From Mesorhizobium sp. AR07 (GTDB lineage: Bacteria > Pseudomonadota > Alphaproteobacteria > Rhizobiales > Rhizobiaceae), in assembly GCF_024746815.1 (NCBI RefSeq), contig NZ_CP080525.1, positions 1,550,001 to 1,614,000 of the forward strand: a stretch of DNA of 64,000 nt, read 5' to 3'. A program made the position numbers and the translations under genes. This document shows, one piece after another, positions 35,905 to 44,600 of the stretch; position 1 is the stretch's first letter, and every line of letters starts with the position of its first letter. The notes beneath the pieces were generated by a model, which searched no databases, was not told the DNA's origin, and worked only from the letters and a program-made list of their open reading frames with translations.

Positions 35905-36594
35905 ATGAAGCTGCACGTTTCTCCTGACACTTTCCCGCCACGCGGCCATGAGGCCAAGCGCCTGTCGATCGTCGACTCAGCCGCCGCGGTGTTCTGCCGT
36001 GAAGGGTTTGCCGGCGCCAACATCGACCTGATCGCCGTCGAAGCGGGCGTCTCGCGCCAGACCATCTACAATCATCATGGCGACAAGGAGAAATTGTTCG
36101 TCGCCGTGGTGCGCGATCTGACCGAGCGCTGCAATGTCGGCATCTTCGCCACGATTGCCACCTTCCCCGATCAGCCAGGGGATCTCGAAGCGGACCTGAT
36201 CGGCTTTGCCGTGCGCTTGAACCAGAACTGTATCTGCAACCGCGACGGAAAATTCCTGCGCAAGCTGATCCAGACCGAGGGCGAGCGCTACCCCGAGCTG
36301 TTTGCCGAGTGGCGCGAACAAGGACCGGGCAGGACATGGCCGGCAATCGCCGCCCGCTTCGCGCGGCTGGCCTATGGCGGTTATCTCGCGATCGAGGACC
36401 CCGACGTGGCGGCGCGCCAGTTCCTCGGCCTCGTCAATGCGGAGCTGCAGACGACCTTCATGCTTGGCGGCACGCCGCGCGAGGACGAAGTGTTGCAATC
36501 GGCGACAAATGGCGTGCGCACCTTCCTGCGTGCCTTCGGCAAGCGCCGGTCCGTTGCCTCCGTGGAAAAGCAGACCGCGCTCGCCAGCGCCTGA
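35905..36594 (+). CDS. TetR/AcrR-family repressor of the adjacent MFS pump
   Basis: 229 residues. The helix-turn-helix is VFCREGFAGANIDLIAVEAG and VSRQTIYNHHGDKEKLFVAV. The C-terminal half is a ligand-binding domain typical of AefR-like members (QLNQNCICNRDGKFLRKLIQ-like block). The ATG probably coincides with the transcription start, giving a leaderless mRNA, as there is no Shine-Dalgarno in the T-rich sequence before it. It is divergent from the MFS gene. Confidence 0.9.
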   Translation: MKLHVSPDTFPPRGHEAKRLSIVDSAAAVFCREGFAGANIDLIAVEAGVSRQTIYNHHGDKEKLFVAVVRDLTERCNVGIFATIATFPDQPGDLEADLIGFAVRLNQNCICNRDGKFLRKLIQTEGERYPELFAEWREQGPGRTWPAIAARFARLAYGGYLAIEDPDVAARQFLGLVNAELQTTFMLGGTPREDEVLQSATNGVRTFLRAFGKRRSVASVEKQTALASA

Positions 36595-36712
36595 GCGATC
36601 AAATCGTCGGCAATAGTCCTCGCCTCGGTGCGGCGGTGATCTATATGCGGTTTACGCCGCCCTCAAGCTTCATTACAGCTATGCGGACGATTCAACGGAA
36701 CCCGACCGCCAC

Positions 36713-37252
36713 ATGGCCGACGACCACATCCGCTACGACATTCTGGCACAGGAGGCGTTGCGCGGCGTCATGCGCAAGGTCCTGGCCGAAGTCGCGCGCA
36801 CCGGCCTCCCCGGCAACCACCACTTCTTCATCACCTTCCTGACCGGCGCGCCGGGTGTGCGCGTCTCGTCGCGGCTGCGCGAGCGTTATCCCGAGCAGAT
36901 GACCATCGTCATCCAGTTCCAGTATTGGGACCTCAAGGTGACCGATACCGGCTTCGAGGTTGGTCTCTCCTTCTCCGATGTGCCGGAGAAACTCGAAATC
37001 CCGTTTTCGGCCGTGCGCGGCTTCTATGATCCGTCGGTCAATTTCGAACTCGAATTCGACGTCAAGACAGACGGTGCGGCCGTCGAGGAACCGGCCGCTC
37101 AAGCCACGCCTGAGCCGCTGACCATCGTCTCGGAGAAAAAGCCGAAGGCCGAAAAGAAGGCCGCCGCCGAGCCGGAAAAGAAGCCCGCCGCGGCCGACGC
37201 CGCCACCAAGGGCGCCGAAGTGGTCTCGCTCGACGCCTTCCGCAAGAAATAG
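36713..37252 (+). CDS. sspB: SspB, ClpXP adaptor for ssrA-tagged proteins (alpha type)
   Basis: 179 residues. The N-terminal IRYDILAQEALRGVMRKVL and HHFFITFLTGAPGVRVSSRL form the SspB fold that grips the ssrA tag. A long Lys/Ala/Glu/Pro linker follows, ending in GAEVVSLDAFRKK, which fits the XB tail that docks on the ClpX N-domain. Its partner tag is encoded by ssrA at 33.7 kb. The next two genes follow closely in the same direction. Confidence 0.93.
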   Translation: MADDHIRYDILAQEALRGVMRKVLAEVARTGLPGNHHFFITFLTGAPGVRVSSRLRERYPEQMTIVIQFQYWDLKVTDTGFEVGLSFSDVPEKLEIPFSAVRGFYDPSVNFELEFDVKTDGAAVEEPAAQATPEPLTIVSEKKPKAEKKAAAEPEKKPAAADAATKGAEVVSLDAFRKK

Positions 37253-37267
37253 CCCACGGTTCGCGCC

Positions 37268-37513
37268 ATGGCCGACATCGTCAACCTTCGCCACGCCCGC
37301 AAGCAGAAGGCAAGGCTGGAGAAGGAGCGCGACGCCAGCCAGAACCGTGCCTTGCACGGCCGCTCCAAGGCCGAGAAGGAACGCGACCGTCTGGCCGCGG
37401 ACAACAGCGAAAGGTTCGTCGCCGGCCATCGCCGCGAACCCTTTGGCGACAAGGACAGCCAGAGCATCGGACCGAAAAGTGCGCAGCGGTTTTCGGATGA
37501 ATCCGATGGTTAG
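37268..37513 (+). CDS. DUF4169 small basic protein
   Basis: 81 residues. MADIVNLRHARKQKARLEKERDASQNRALHGRSKAEKERDR is the DUF4169 core, a very charged helical protein of unknown function found after sspB in rhizobia. The last ~16 residues (SIGPKSAQRFSDESDG) are encoded by a palindromic repeat that invades the gene's 3' end and supplies the stop codon. The gene lies 15 bases after sspB. Confidence 0.85.
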   Translation: MADIVNLRHARKQKARLEKERDASQNRALHGRSKAEKERDRLAADNSERFVAGHRREPFGDKDSQSIGPKSAQRFSDESDG

Positions 37514-37545
37514 AGCAATCGGATGAATCCGAGGCTTAGAGCAAA
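37466..37545. repeat. Palindromic repeat overlapping the DUF4169 3' end, with 26-bp direct repeats
   Basis: CCGAAAA (37472-37478) and TTTTCGG (37490-37496) form a stem. Two 26-base direct copies (37494-37519 and 37520-37545, starting CGGATGAATCCGA) follow. I recall this sequence as a common rhizobial intergenic repeat. The stop codon of the DUF4169 gene lies inside it. Confidence 0.7.
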
Positions 37546-37559
37546 ATGAGCGCTCACCC

Positions 37560-37781
37560 GTGAGCGCGGTCGAAAAGCGCTCGGTGACCATTCGCGGCCA
37601 CCGCACCAGCTATTCGCTCGAAAAGCCCTTCTACGACGATCTCGTCGCGATAGCGGCGACCAGAAAGCTGACGCTCGCCGCTCTTGTCGCCGAAGTCGAC
37701 GAGACGCGCCCCCGCGACACCAACCTGTCCTCGGCGCTGAGACTCCATGTCCTGGACTGGGCGAAGCGCGGCGTCAGCTGA
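37560..37781 (+). CDS. Ribbon-helix-helix domain protein (RHH_4 type)
   Basis: 73 residues starting with GTG (an ATG just upstream hits a stop after five codons). SVTIRGHRTSYSLEKPFYDDLVAIAATRKLTLAALVAEVDE is a ribbon-helix-helix fold of the RHH_4 type. Such proteins usually bind DNA as dimers, often in toxin-antitoxin loci, but no toxin gene is near. The sspB-DUF4169-RHH order suggests a conserved group with an unknown shared role. Confidence 0.8.
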   Translation: MSAVEKRSVTIRGHRTSYSLEKPFYDDLVAIAATRKLTLAALVAEVDETRPRDTNLSSALRLHVLDWAKRGVS

Positions 37782-37798
37782 ATCTATCTTTGTTTTGC

Positions 37799-37842
37799 GC
37801 AATTCCGAACGGAAAACCGTTACACGGTTTCCCTGGAATTGC
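37799..37842. repeat. Palindromic repeat between convergent genes
   Basis: Outer arms GCAATTCC (37799-37806) and GGAATTGC (37835-37842), inner arms AAACCG / CGGTTT. It fills the gap between the RHH gene and the convergent ClC gene and could act as a terminator. Confidence 0.7.
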
Positions 37843-37844
37843 TT

Positions 37845-39647
37845 TTAGAGGCTCTCGACCACGTCTGCCTTTTTCCTGCGTCTGGTGCCGAAGCCGAGCA
37901 GGGTCGAGCGATCGCGCTCCTCGGCCTGTTTCCTCGACCGCACGCGCATCAAATCCTTCCAGCCGACATAGCCGACCAGTTGCAAGTCTTCACGGGTGAC
38001 GACCGGCAGATGGGAGACATTCGCCATCAATAGCTTGTCGGAGAGGCCCTCCAAATACTCATCCGGATAGGCCAGCGTGACCTTGCTTCCGGCCAGCAGT
38101 TCGCCAAGCGTTGTGGTGCGGTGCGTGCCGGCGCGTCTCCAGCGCAGGATCGCTGGCGGATCGATGAGACCGAGCACATGTCCGTTCTCGTCCATCACGG
38201 GAAAACTCGGATGCCGCGTTTCCGGCGCGGTCAGGAACGCCGCCGCGCCATGCAGCGTCATCGTCGCCGGCACACTTTCGACCTCCGACGTCATCACCTC
38301 GCGCACCCTGGTCAAGGCGAAGGGATCGACGCGGTATTCACGAACCAGATGATGTCCTCGTCTGGCGATCTTTTCGGTCAGGATCGAACGCTTCATCAAC
38401 AGCACGGTGACGGCATGCGCCGCCGCGCAGGCTGCGATCAATGGCACCAGCATATGCGTGTTGCCGGTCAGTTCGACGGCAAAGAAGGTGGCGGTCAGCG
38501 GCGCCCGCATCGTGCCGCCCATGGTGGCGGCCATCGCTAGCAGCGCCCAGAAGCCCGGATCCGCAGTTGGCAGAACGCCGGCGAGCACCGCTCCCATCGC
38601 CCCGCCCATGATCAGCAGCGGCGCCAGCACGCCTCCTGATGTTCCAGAGCCGAGCGCAACCGACCAGATGATGGCCTTCACCACCAAAAGGATCAGTGCC
38701 GCTGTGGCGACCGTTCGGCCATCCAGCATGTCGGCGATGTTGTCATAGCCGACGCCAAGCGCCCGCGGCTCGATCAGCCCGCCTATGCCGACCACCAGAC
38801 CGCCGATCATCGGCCACCACATCCAGTGAATGGGCAGCTTCTGGAAGCCGTCCTCGCAGGCATAGACCATCTGCGTCAGCAGCCCCGACAACAGGCCGGC
38901 CGCAACACCGATCGAGACCCATCCGGCAAGGCCGACAAAGGACACCTCCATGCCACCCTGAAACGGAAAGATCGGTCCGGGCAGATGCAACATGGTGCGC
39001 TCGACCTCGGCAATGATCGCCGCGACCGCCACCGGAATGAAGCTGCGGGGGGTCCATTCGAAAAGCAGCAGTTCGACCGCCAGCATGATGGCCGCGATCG
39101 GTGTTCCGAAGACCGTGGTCATGCCCGCTGCCGCACCCGCCACCAGCAGCGTCTTGCGCTCATTGTCGCTGACCGGCAGCATCTGCGCGATCAGCGAGCC
39201 GATCGCACCACCCGTCATGATGATCGGGCCTTCGGCACCGAACGGTCCGCCGGAACCGATCGAGATCGCCGACGATAGCGGCTTCAGGATCGCAACCTTG
39301 GCATCGAGTTTCGAACGCCCGAGCAGGATCGCCTCGATGGCCTCGGGAATGCCGTGACCGCGAATCTTCTCGCTGCCGAAGCGCGCCATCAAGCCGATGA
39401 TCAACGCGCCGATGACCGGAATGACGACGGCGGCATAGCCGAGCGGTGTGTCCTCCAGTTTTAGGTCGGCAAGCGAAAACTGTCCGAAATAGGCGATGTT
39501 GGTGGCAAGCCGGATCAGTTTCAACAGTGCGATGCCAGCAAAAAGCCCCGCAGTCGCCACCACCACGGCGATAGCGGCAATGAGCAGCACTCTAGCATCA
39601 GTCGTGAAATCCCTGAGGTGGCCGGGATTGGGGTGATGGGTCTTCAT
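37845..39647 (-). CDS. ClC-family chloride channel/transporter with CBS domains
   Basis: 600 residues. The selectivity motifs are GHGIPEAIEA, GSGGPFGAEGPII (with the gating Glu) and GSGTSGGVLAPLL. About 11-12 membrane helices cover residues 20-430; two CBS domains follow (VREVMTSEVESVPATMTLHG and LMANVSHLPVVTREDLQL), which bind adenine nucleotides and may gate the pore. The C-terminus is basic. Whether it is a channel or a Cl-/H+ exchanger is not certain. A MarR gene is divergent. Confidence 0.93.
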   Translation of the reverse strand: MKTHHPNPGHLRDFTTDARVLLIAAIAVVVATAGLFAGIALLKLIRLATNIAYFGQFSLADLKLEDTPLGYAAVVIPVIGALIIGLMARFGSEKIRGHGIPEAIEAILLGRSKLDAKVAILKPLSSAISIGSGGPFGAEGPIIMTGGAIGSLIAQMLPVSDNERKTLLVAGAAAGMTTVFGTPIAAIMLAVELLLFEWTPRSFIPVAVAAIIAEVERTMLHLPGPIFPFQGGMEVSFVGLAGWVSIGVAAGLLSGLLTQMVYACEDGFQKLPIHWMWWPMIGGLVVGIGGLIEPRALGVGYDNIADMLDGRTVATAALILLVVKAIIWSVALGSGTSGGVLAPLLIMGGAMGAVLAGVLPTADPGFWALLAMAATMGGTMRAPLTATFFAVELTGNTHMLVPLIAACAAAHAVTVLLMKRSILTEKIARRGHHLVREYRVDPFALTRVREVMTSEVESVPATMTLHGAAAFLTAPETRHPSFPVMDENGHVLGLIDPPAILRWRRAGTHRTTTLGELLAGSKVTLAYPDEYLEGLSDKLLMANVSHLPVVTREDLQLVGYVGWKDLMRVRSRKQAEERDRSTLLGFGTRRRKKADVVESL

Positions 39648-39730
39648 GGCAACTCTGCTTCCTTGCGGCGGGCCGTAGCTCGGATATGCGGCACGGTCGA
39701 AGCGACCCGCCGGTTTTGTCGGCCTGCATG

Positions 39731-39745
39731 TATCGTAACACGATA
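39731..39745. promoter_or_regulatory. Candidate MarR operator
   Basis: TATCGT-AAC-ACGATA, a perfect 6-bp inverted repeat in the 164-base gap between the divergent ClC and MarR genes, next to an AT-rich stretch (ATATAAATAT) that may be a -10 region. Confidence 0.6.
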
Positions 39746-39811
39746 TAAATATTCAAGCTGGTTTTGCACCAAACCGTTTGAGCTTTTGCCGAAATAGAAC
39801 AAAGGTCGGGT

Positions 39812-40234
39812 ATGACGCAGCCCAAGAAACCACGCCCCGCCATTAAGCAGGCCGACTACCAGCGCCTGTCCGAGTTCCGCTATCTGATCCGTCGCTTCCT
39901 CGAATTCAGCCAGTTGCAAGCTGAGGACGCCGGCCTGACCGCGCGCCAGCATCAGGCGCTTCTGGCCATCAAGGGTTTTCCCGGCGGAGGACCGGTGACG
40001 ATCGGCGATCTGGCGGAGCGCCTGCGCATCCGCCATCACAGCGCCGTCGAGCTGGTCAACCGTCTTTGCGAGGCAGGACTGGTCGCCAGGGATCAGGACA
40101 AGGACGACCACCGCCGCGTGCTGTTGCGGCTGACCGAGCGCGCCGACGATTGTCTGGCCGAGCTGTCGGCCGCGCATCTCGACGAACTGTCACGCATCGA
40201 ACCCATGCTGAAGCGCCTGCTCGTTCGCGAGTGA
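39812..40234 (+). CDS. MarR-family transcriptional regulator
   Basis: 140 residues. The winged helix is TIGDLAERLRIRHHSAVELV followed by NRLCEAGLVARDQDKDDHRRV and the beta-hairpin wing VLLRLTERAD. It likely controls itself and the divergent ClC gene through the palindrome between them. Its ligand is unknown. Confidence 0.9.
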   Translation: MTQPKKPRPAIKQADYQRLSEFRYLIRRFLEFSQLQAEDAGLTARQHQALLAIKGFPGGGPVTIGDLAERLRIRHHSAVELVNRLCEAGLVARDQDKDDHRRVLLRLTERADDCLAELSAAHLDELSRIEPMLKRLLVRE

Positions 40235-40355
40235 ACACTCCGGCGTCTTTGCGGTGCTGACTATTTTCGTCGCAACCCGAATCCTTTGGCTTCAGCGCAG
40301 CGTCTCGGACATGAGCGCCTCTGCAGGACGCAAGACAGCCAAAGGAACAGCTGCG

Positions 40356-40661
40356 ATGAAACACCATTTGATACGCTACAAGACGAAGCCGGAGATGGCC
40401 GACGAGAATGAGCGGCTGGTCAAGGCCGTGTTCCGGGAACTGCGGAGCAAATCGCCTGAAGGCGTTCGCTACATGACATGGCGGTCCAGCGACGGTACCT
40501 TTGTCCATCTGGTCGAGATGGAAACCGAGGGCCATGCCGACATCATACCCGGGCTTGCCGCATTCGAGGCCTTTCAGAACGGCATCCGGGACCGTTGCAT
40601 CGAACCACCGCATCGTGAGGTGATGACCGTCGTGGGCAATTATCGGATGCTGGACGAGTAA
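40356..40661 (+). CDS. Small ABM-like (dimeric alpha/beta barrel) protein
   Basis: 101 residues from ATG 40356, preceded by AAAGGAAC. HHLIRYKTKPEMADENERLV and YMTWRSSDGTFVHLVEMETE resemble the dimeric ferredoxin-like fold of antibiotic-biosynthesis-monooxygenase-type proteins. The sequence lacks clear catalytic residues. It lies 16 bases upstream of an ECF sigma factor on the same strand, so the two probably share an operon. It may be the sigma factor's regulator or target; that is inference. Confidence 0.65.
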   Translation: MKHHLIRYKTKPEMADENERLVKAVFRELRSKSPEGVRYMTWRSSDGTFVHLVEMETEGHADIIPGLAAFEAFQNGIRDRCIEPPHREVMTVVGNYRMLDE

Positions 40662-40677
40662 TCGCGGATAGAGGCGC

Positions 40678-41580
40678 ATGAGCATATCTGGCGAGACCCG
40701 CGAGCCTTTCGATCGCCTGTTCGGGGAATTGCGCCCCAAGCTGCACCGCTACTGCGCCCGCATGACGGGCTCGGTCGTCGACGGTGAGGACGTGCTGCAG
40801 GAGGCCCTGGCCAAGGCGTTCGAAGCTCTGCCCAACGCCGGCCCGATCGCAAATCCTGAGGGTTGGCTGTTTCGCATTGCCCACAACGCGGCGCTCGACT
40901 TTCTGCGCCGGCGAGGCCGCGAGAAGGCCTTTTCCGATGAGGATCCGGACATGATCGTCGATCCGGCCAACCCCACTGTCGACCGTCAGGCCGCGGCCGC
41001 CGGCCTGCATACCTTCATGCGTCTTCCCGTCGCGCAACGAAGCAGCGTCATCATGATGGACGTCCTCGGTTATTCGCTGCAGGAGATCAGCGCTATGCTC
41101 GACACCAGCATCCCGGCCATCAAGGCGGCGCTTCATCGTGGCCGCGGCCGCCTGCGCCAACTCGCCGATGAGCCCGAGGATCGCCCTTCCCCCAGGCTGA
41201 GTGCGTCCGAACGTCTGCTCCTCGACGCCTACATCGATCGCTTCAACGTCCGCGATTTCGACGCGGTGCGCGACATGCTGGCGGACGAAGTGCGGCTGGA
41301 ACTGGTCGCCAGGACTCGGCTGAACGGGCGCAAGCAGGTTGGCACATACTTCCACAACTATTCCAGGGTGCAGGATTGGCGTTTCGTGCCAGGCTTCGTC
41401 GAAGACAGGCCGGCAGTCCTCGTCCGCGATCCCAACGACCCGGCGGCACGGCCTTCCTATTTCGTGTTGCTGGCGTGGCAGGACGGCAGGCTTGCCGTCA
41501 TTCGCGATTTTCGTCACGCTCGCTACGTCGCAGACAGCGCCGAGATGTCCCTCCTTGAGACGATTGCCCCTTCGGATTGA
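40678..41580 (+). CDS. ECF sigma factor with C-terminal SnoaL-like domain
   Basis: 300 residues. Region 2 (LHRYCARMTGSVVDGEDVLQ, then EALAKAFEAL) and region 4 (AQRSSVIMMDVLGYSLQEIS) identify an extracytoplasmic-function sigma factor. The ~100-residue extension after position 195 (LLDAYIDRFNVRDFDAVRDM) has a SnoaL/NTF2 fold, as in the ECF41/SigJ-like groups, where it controls sigma activity in place of a separate anti-sigma factor. No anti-sigma gene is near. The upstream ABM-like gene fits the small oxidoreductase-type neighbours seen with such sigmas. Confidence 0.9.
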   Translation: MSISGETREPFDRLFGELRPKLHRYCARMTGSVVDGEDVLQEALAKAFEALPNAGPIANPEGWLFRIAHNAALDFLRRRGREKAFSDEDPDMIVDPANPTVDRQAAAAGLHTFMRLPVAQRSSVIMMDVLGYSLQEISAMLDTSIPAIKAALHRGRGRLRQLADEPEDRPSPRLSASERLLLDAYIDRFNVRDFDAVRDMLADEVRLELVARTRLNGRKQVGTYFHNYSRVQDWRFVPGFVEDRPAVLVRDPNDPAARPSYFVLLAWQDGRLAVIRDFRHARYVADSAEMSLLETIAPSD

Positions 41581-41599
41581 GCGACGGGAAGGTCTCCCC

Positions 41600-41630
41600 C
41601 TACTGCCCTACTGCCCTACTGCCCTACTGC
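41600..41630. repeat. 8-bp tandem repeat, ~3.9 copies
   Basis: CTACTGCC units at 41600, 41608, 41616 and a partial one from 41624. The last copy contains the stop codon of the minus-strand AsmA gene. Copy-number change would fall in the 3' untranslated side, so it should not alter the protein. Confidence 0.85.
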
Positions 41631-44600
41631 AACGACTTCAACAGATTGTCGAGGGTGAACGGATTGGCCTTCGGCTTGGCCGGCGGCGGATTGTCGTTGG
41701 CCTCCGGCAGCGGCGCACGCTCCACCTTCGGAGCCTGCTGCGCGGCCTTGCGTTCGGCCTCGAGCCTTGCCTTTTCCTGCGAGGCGATCCGCTTCGCCTC
41801 CTCGGCCTTCAGCCGTTCCTGCTCATCGGCTTGCGCCTTGGCTGCTTCGTCGGCGGCCTGCTGCTCGGCTGCAGCCTTGGCATCTGCATCCGCCTTTGCC
41901 TTGGCGTCGGCATCGGCCTTGGCTTTAGCGTCGGCGTCCGCCTTGGCCTTCGCTTCCGCGTCAGCCTGAGCTTTGGCGTCGGCTTCAGCCTTCGCCTGGG
42001 CATCCGCCTCGGCCTTCGCCTTCGCGTCGGCCTCGGCCTTCAGCCGCGCCGCCTCCTCCTGTTGGCGCAGCTCTTCGGCGGCCTTGTCGCGCGCGTCCTG
42101 CAGCGCCACGTAGTAGCGCACCTCGCGCCGCAGCCGCTGCTTTTCGAGCAGCGCCGCCTGCATCGCCTCGACGCGCTGCTGTTCCCTTTCCAGCGCGCGC
42201 TGGGTCAGGAACTGCGCCAGCGGCTCGCTGTCGAACTGCCGTTTCACGGCGCCGAACGGCCCTTCGGCGGTGAAATTCATCACCGGCTCGGAGCCGACCA
42301 GCGCCTCGTCGCCGGGCCGATAGGTGACCGCGCCCTTGGCGGAAACCGTGCTGGTGCTGAGGTCGGCTGTGATGTCGGCGGACAAGGTCGCCGCCGGATT
42401 TTCCAGGCTGATCGGCGGCGCTCGCAGCGTGCCACCAGCGGCCGTGAAGGCGACATCGGTATCCTTGGCCGCAAAACTGCCATCGGCGGCGATCTGCGGC
42501 GCGAAGCCGGCGGTCTTGGCCGCATCGATGTCGCGCCCGATCGCATCCGCCTTGGCCAGGAACGCGTTGAACGCGTCGGGATTGACACCTGCGACTTTCA
42601 AATCTTTCAGCGATGCCGTGCCGGAACCGGACAAGGCGGCCACCATCGCATCGACCGACTTGCCGCTGGTCGACAGCGCGGTCGAGAAATCGCCATTGCC
42701 GCTGATGCCCACATCCGGCAGCACGGTCGCCAGATCGGCGCCGGCCAGTTTCATCTGGCCGGTGAGAAGTCCGGTGCCGTCATTGTTCTTCAGTTCAAAC
42801 AGGCCCGTCAGCGCACCATTGAGGAATTTCGCCTTGAGATCCGAAACCCGGATGCCTTCCTGGTCGAGTTTGAGCGAAAAGCTGGCGTCATAGGCGGTGG
42901 CGAACGGTCCGGCGGCCAGTGCGGCCGTTCTCAGATCAAGGCTGGCGGTGAACGGCAGGCTGGATTTCTGGCTGAACGGAGCAGCCGGCCACCCGCCATT
43001 CTTGTCGCCGAGGAAGGCGGAATCGCCGAACAAGGCGACCGCCATCGGGTCGAGATCGAGTTCGTCGAGCATCAGTGCACCGGTCAGATGCGGCACGCCG
43101 TCCTTGACGTCGACATTGACGTCGCCGGATACCGCCGCTTCGTTGATGGCGCCGCTCAGATCGCCCAGCACCAGCAGGCCGTTGCCATAGTCGCCCTGCG
43201 CCGAGAGCGACGCCGACATGCCCGCGCCCATGCCTGGCAGGCCGATGCCGGTCGTCATCAGCCACGGCTCGATGTCGGCGGCATCGAGGCTGAGCTTGCC
43301 CTTGGCGGCGGGGCCTTGCGGCGTGACGGCGACCGTCCCCTCGAAACCGGCCTTGAAATCGTTGCCGGCAAGGCTGAAAGTCGTCACCAGGCCGCCGCCA
43401 AACGTGCCCTTGGCCTGGATGTCCGTGGTCGCCTCGCCCAGCATGCCGAGCGGCAGCGCCGGCAGGCCGTAGAGCGCCAGCAGCGCCGTGGCGTCGGGGT
43501 TCTTGGCATTGAAGGTCAGCGTCAGCGGCGCTTCACGAAGCTTGTCGGCAGCCCCCTTCCCCGACAGCGACGCCGAAAAGGCCGAGCCGCCGGCCTCGCC
43601 TTGTCCGCTGACCGCCAGGCCCGTGGTGCCATCGCCATTGTCGGCGGCACTTGCCACAAGGTCGACGCGTGCGTCCTGGAACAGCTCGGGATAGGCGGCG
43701 GCGCGGCTCGCCAGCCCTTTCAGCACGGCATTGTCGGGATAGTGCTGCGCCGCGACGTCGATCAGCGGCTTCAGATCGACGGCAACCACGGAAGCATCGA
43801 GCTTGCCGGTCGGGCTCGCCGGAAAATCCTTGACCCGGCCAGTGGCGCTGATCGAGGCGCCTGCCAACCCGCTCACCGACAACCGGTCGATTTCCAGCAA
43901 TCCGTCGCGCAGCCTGAGCGCCGTGTCGACCGTGTCGGCGGTCAGGCCGCCGGCGCTGACCGGCCCGGCCTTGATCTGGAAATCGAGGTCGCGGTCGGCA
44001 AAGCGGTTGGCGCCCTTGTCGCTGACGAAGATCGAGGCGAAGGCCGCCAGCCCGTCGACATCGAGCTCGCCGCCTTCGAGCCGCATGAGCACCGACGGCT
44101 TGGCGTCGTCGGGCTGGCTGGAATCGATGCTACCGGAAAACTTCGCCTTGCCCAGGATCAATTCGAGATCGCTGAAGGCCTGGCGCTTTTCCGAGAGATC
44201 GACCTTGGCCTTGAAGCCGGCGGCGGGCAGACGGCGGATCGCCTCGTCGACATCCTTCGACAGCCAGGCGGCAAAACCCGACGGTTGCGCCACGGCGAGC
44301 AGCAGCGAGCCGGTGAAGCCGAAATGATCCTCGACGCTGAGCATGCCGTTGGCTTCCAGCGTGGTGCGGCCGGGCAAGGTCGCGGCAAGCGATTTCACCG
44401 ACCAGCCATCATCGGTCGGCTCGGCGGAAAGATGGACGTCGCGCACCGTGGTGTCGCCGGCCACCACCGCCGGCAGCTTGACCTCGACGGTGCCGGGTAT
44501 GGTCGGCTTCGGCAGATCGTGCAACGCTTGCTCGAGCGCCGAGATGCGCTGATCCAGTGTCGCGCCAGCGCCGGCCTTGGCGCCCACCGCCTCGTCGAAC

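Noticed and set aside
37560..37781. RHH protein as antitoxin of a toxin-antitoxin pair
   Set aside because: No toxin-like ORF lies next to it; the neighbours are a DUF4169 protein and a ClC transporter.
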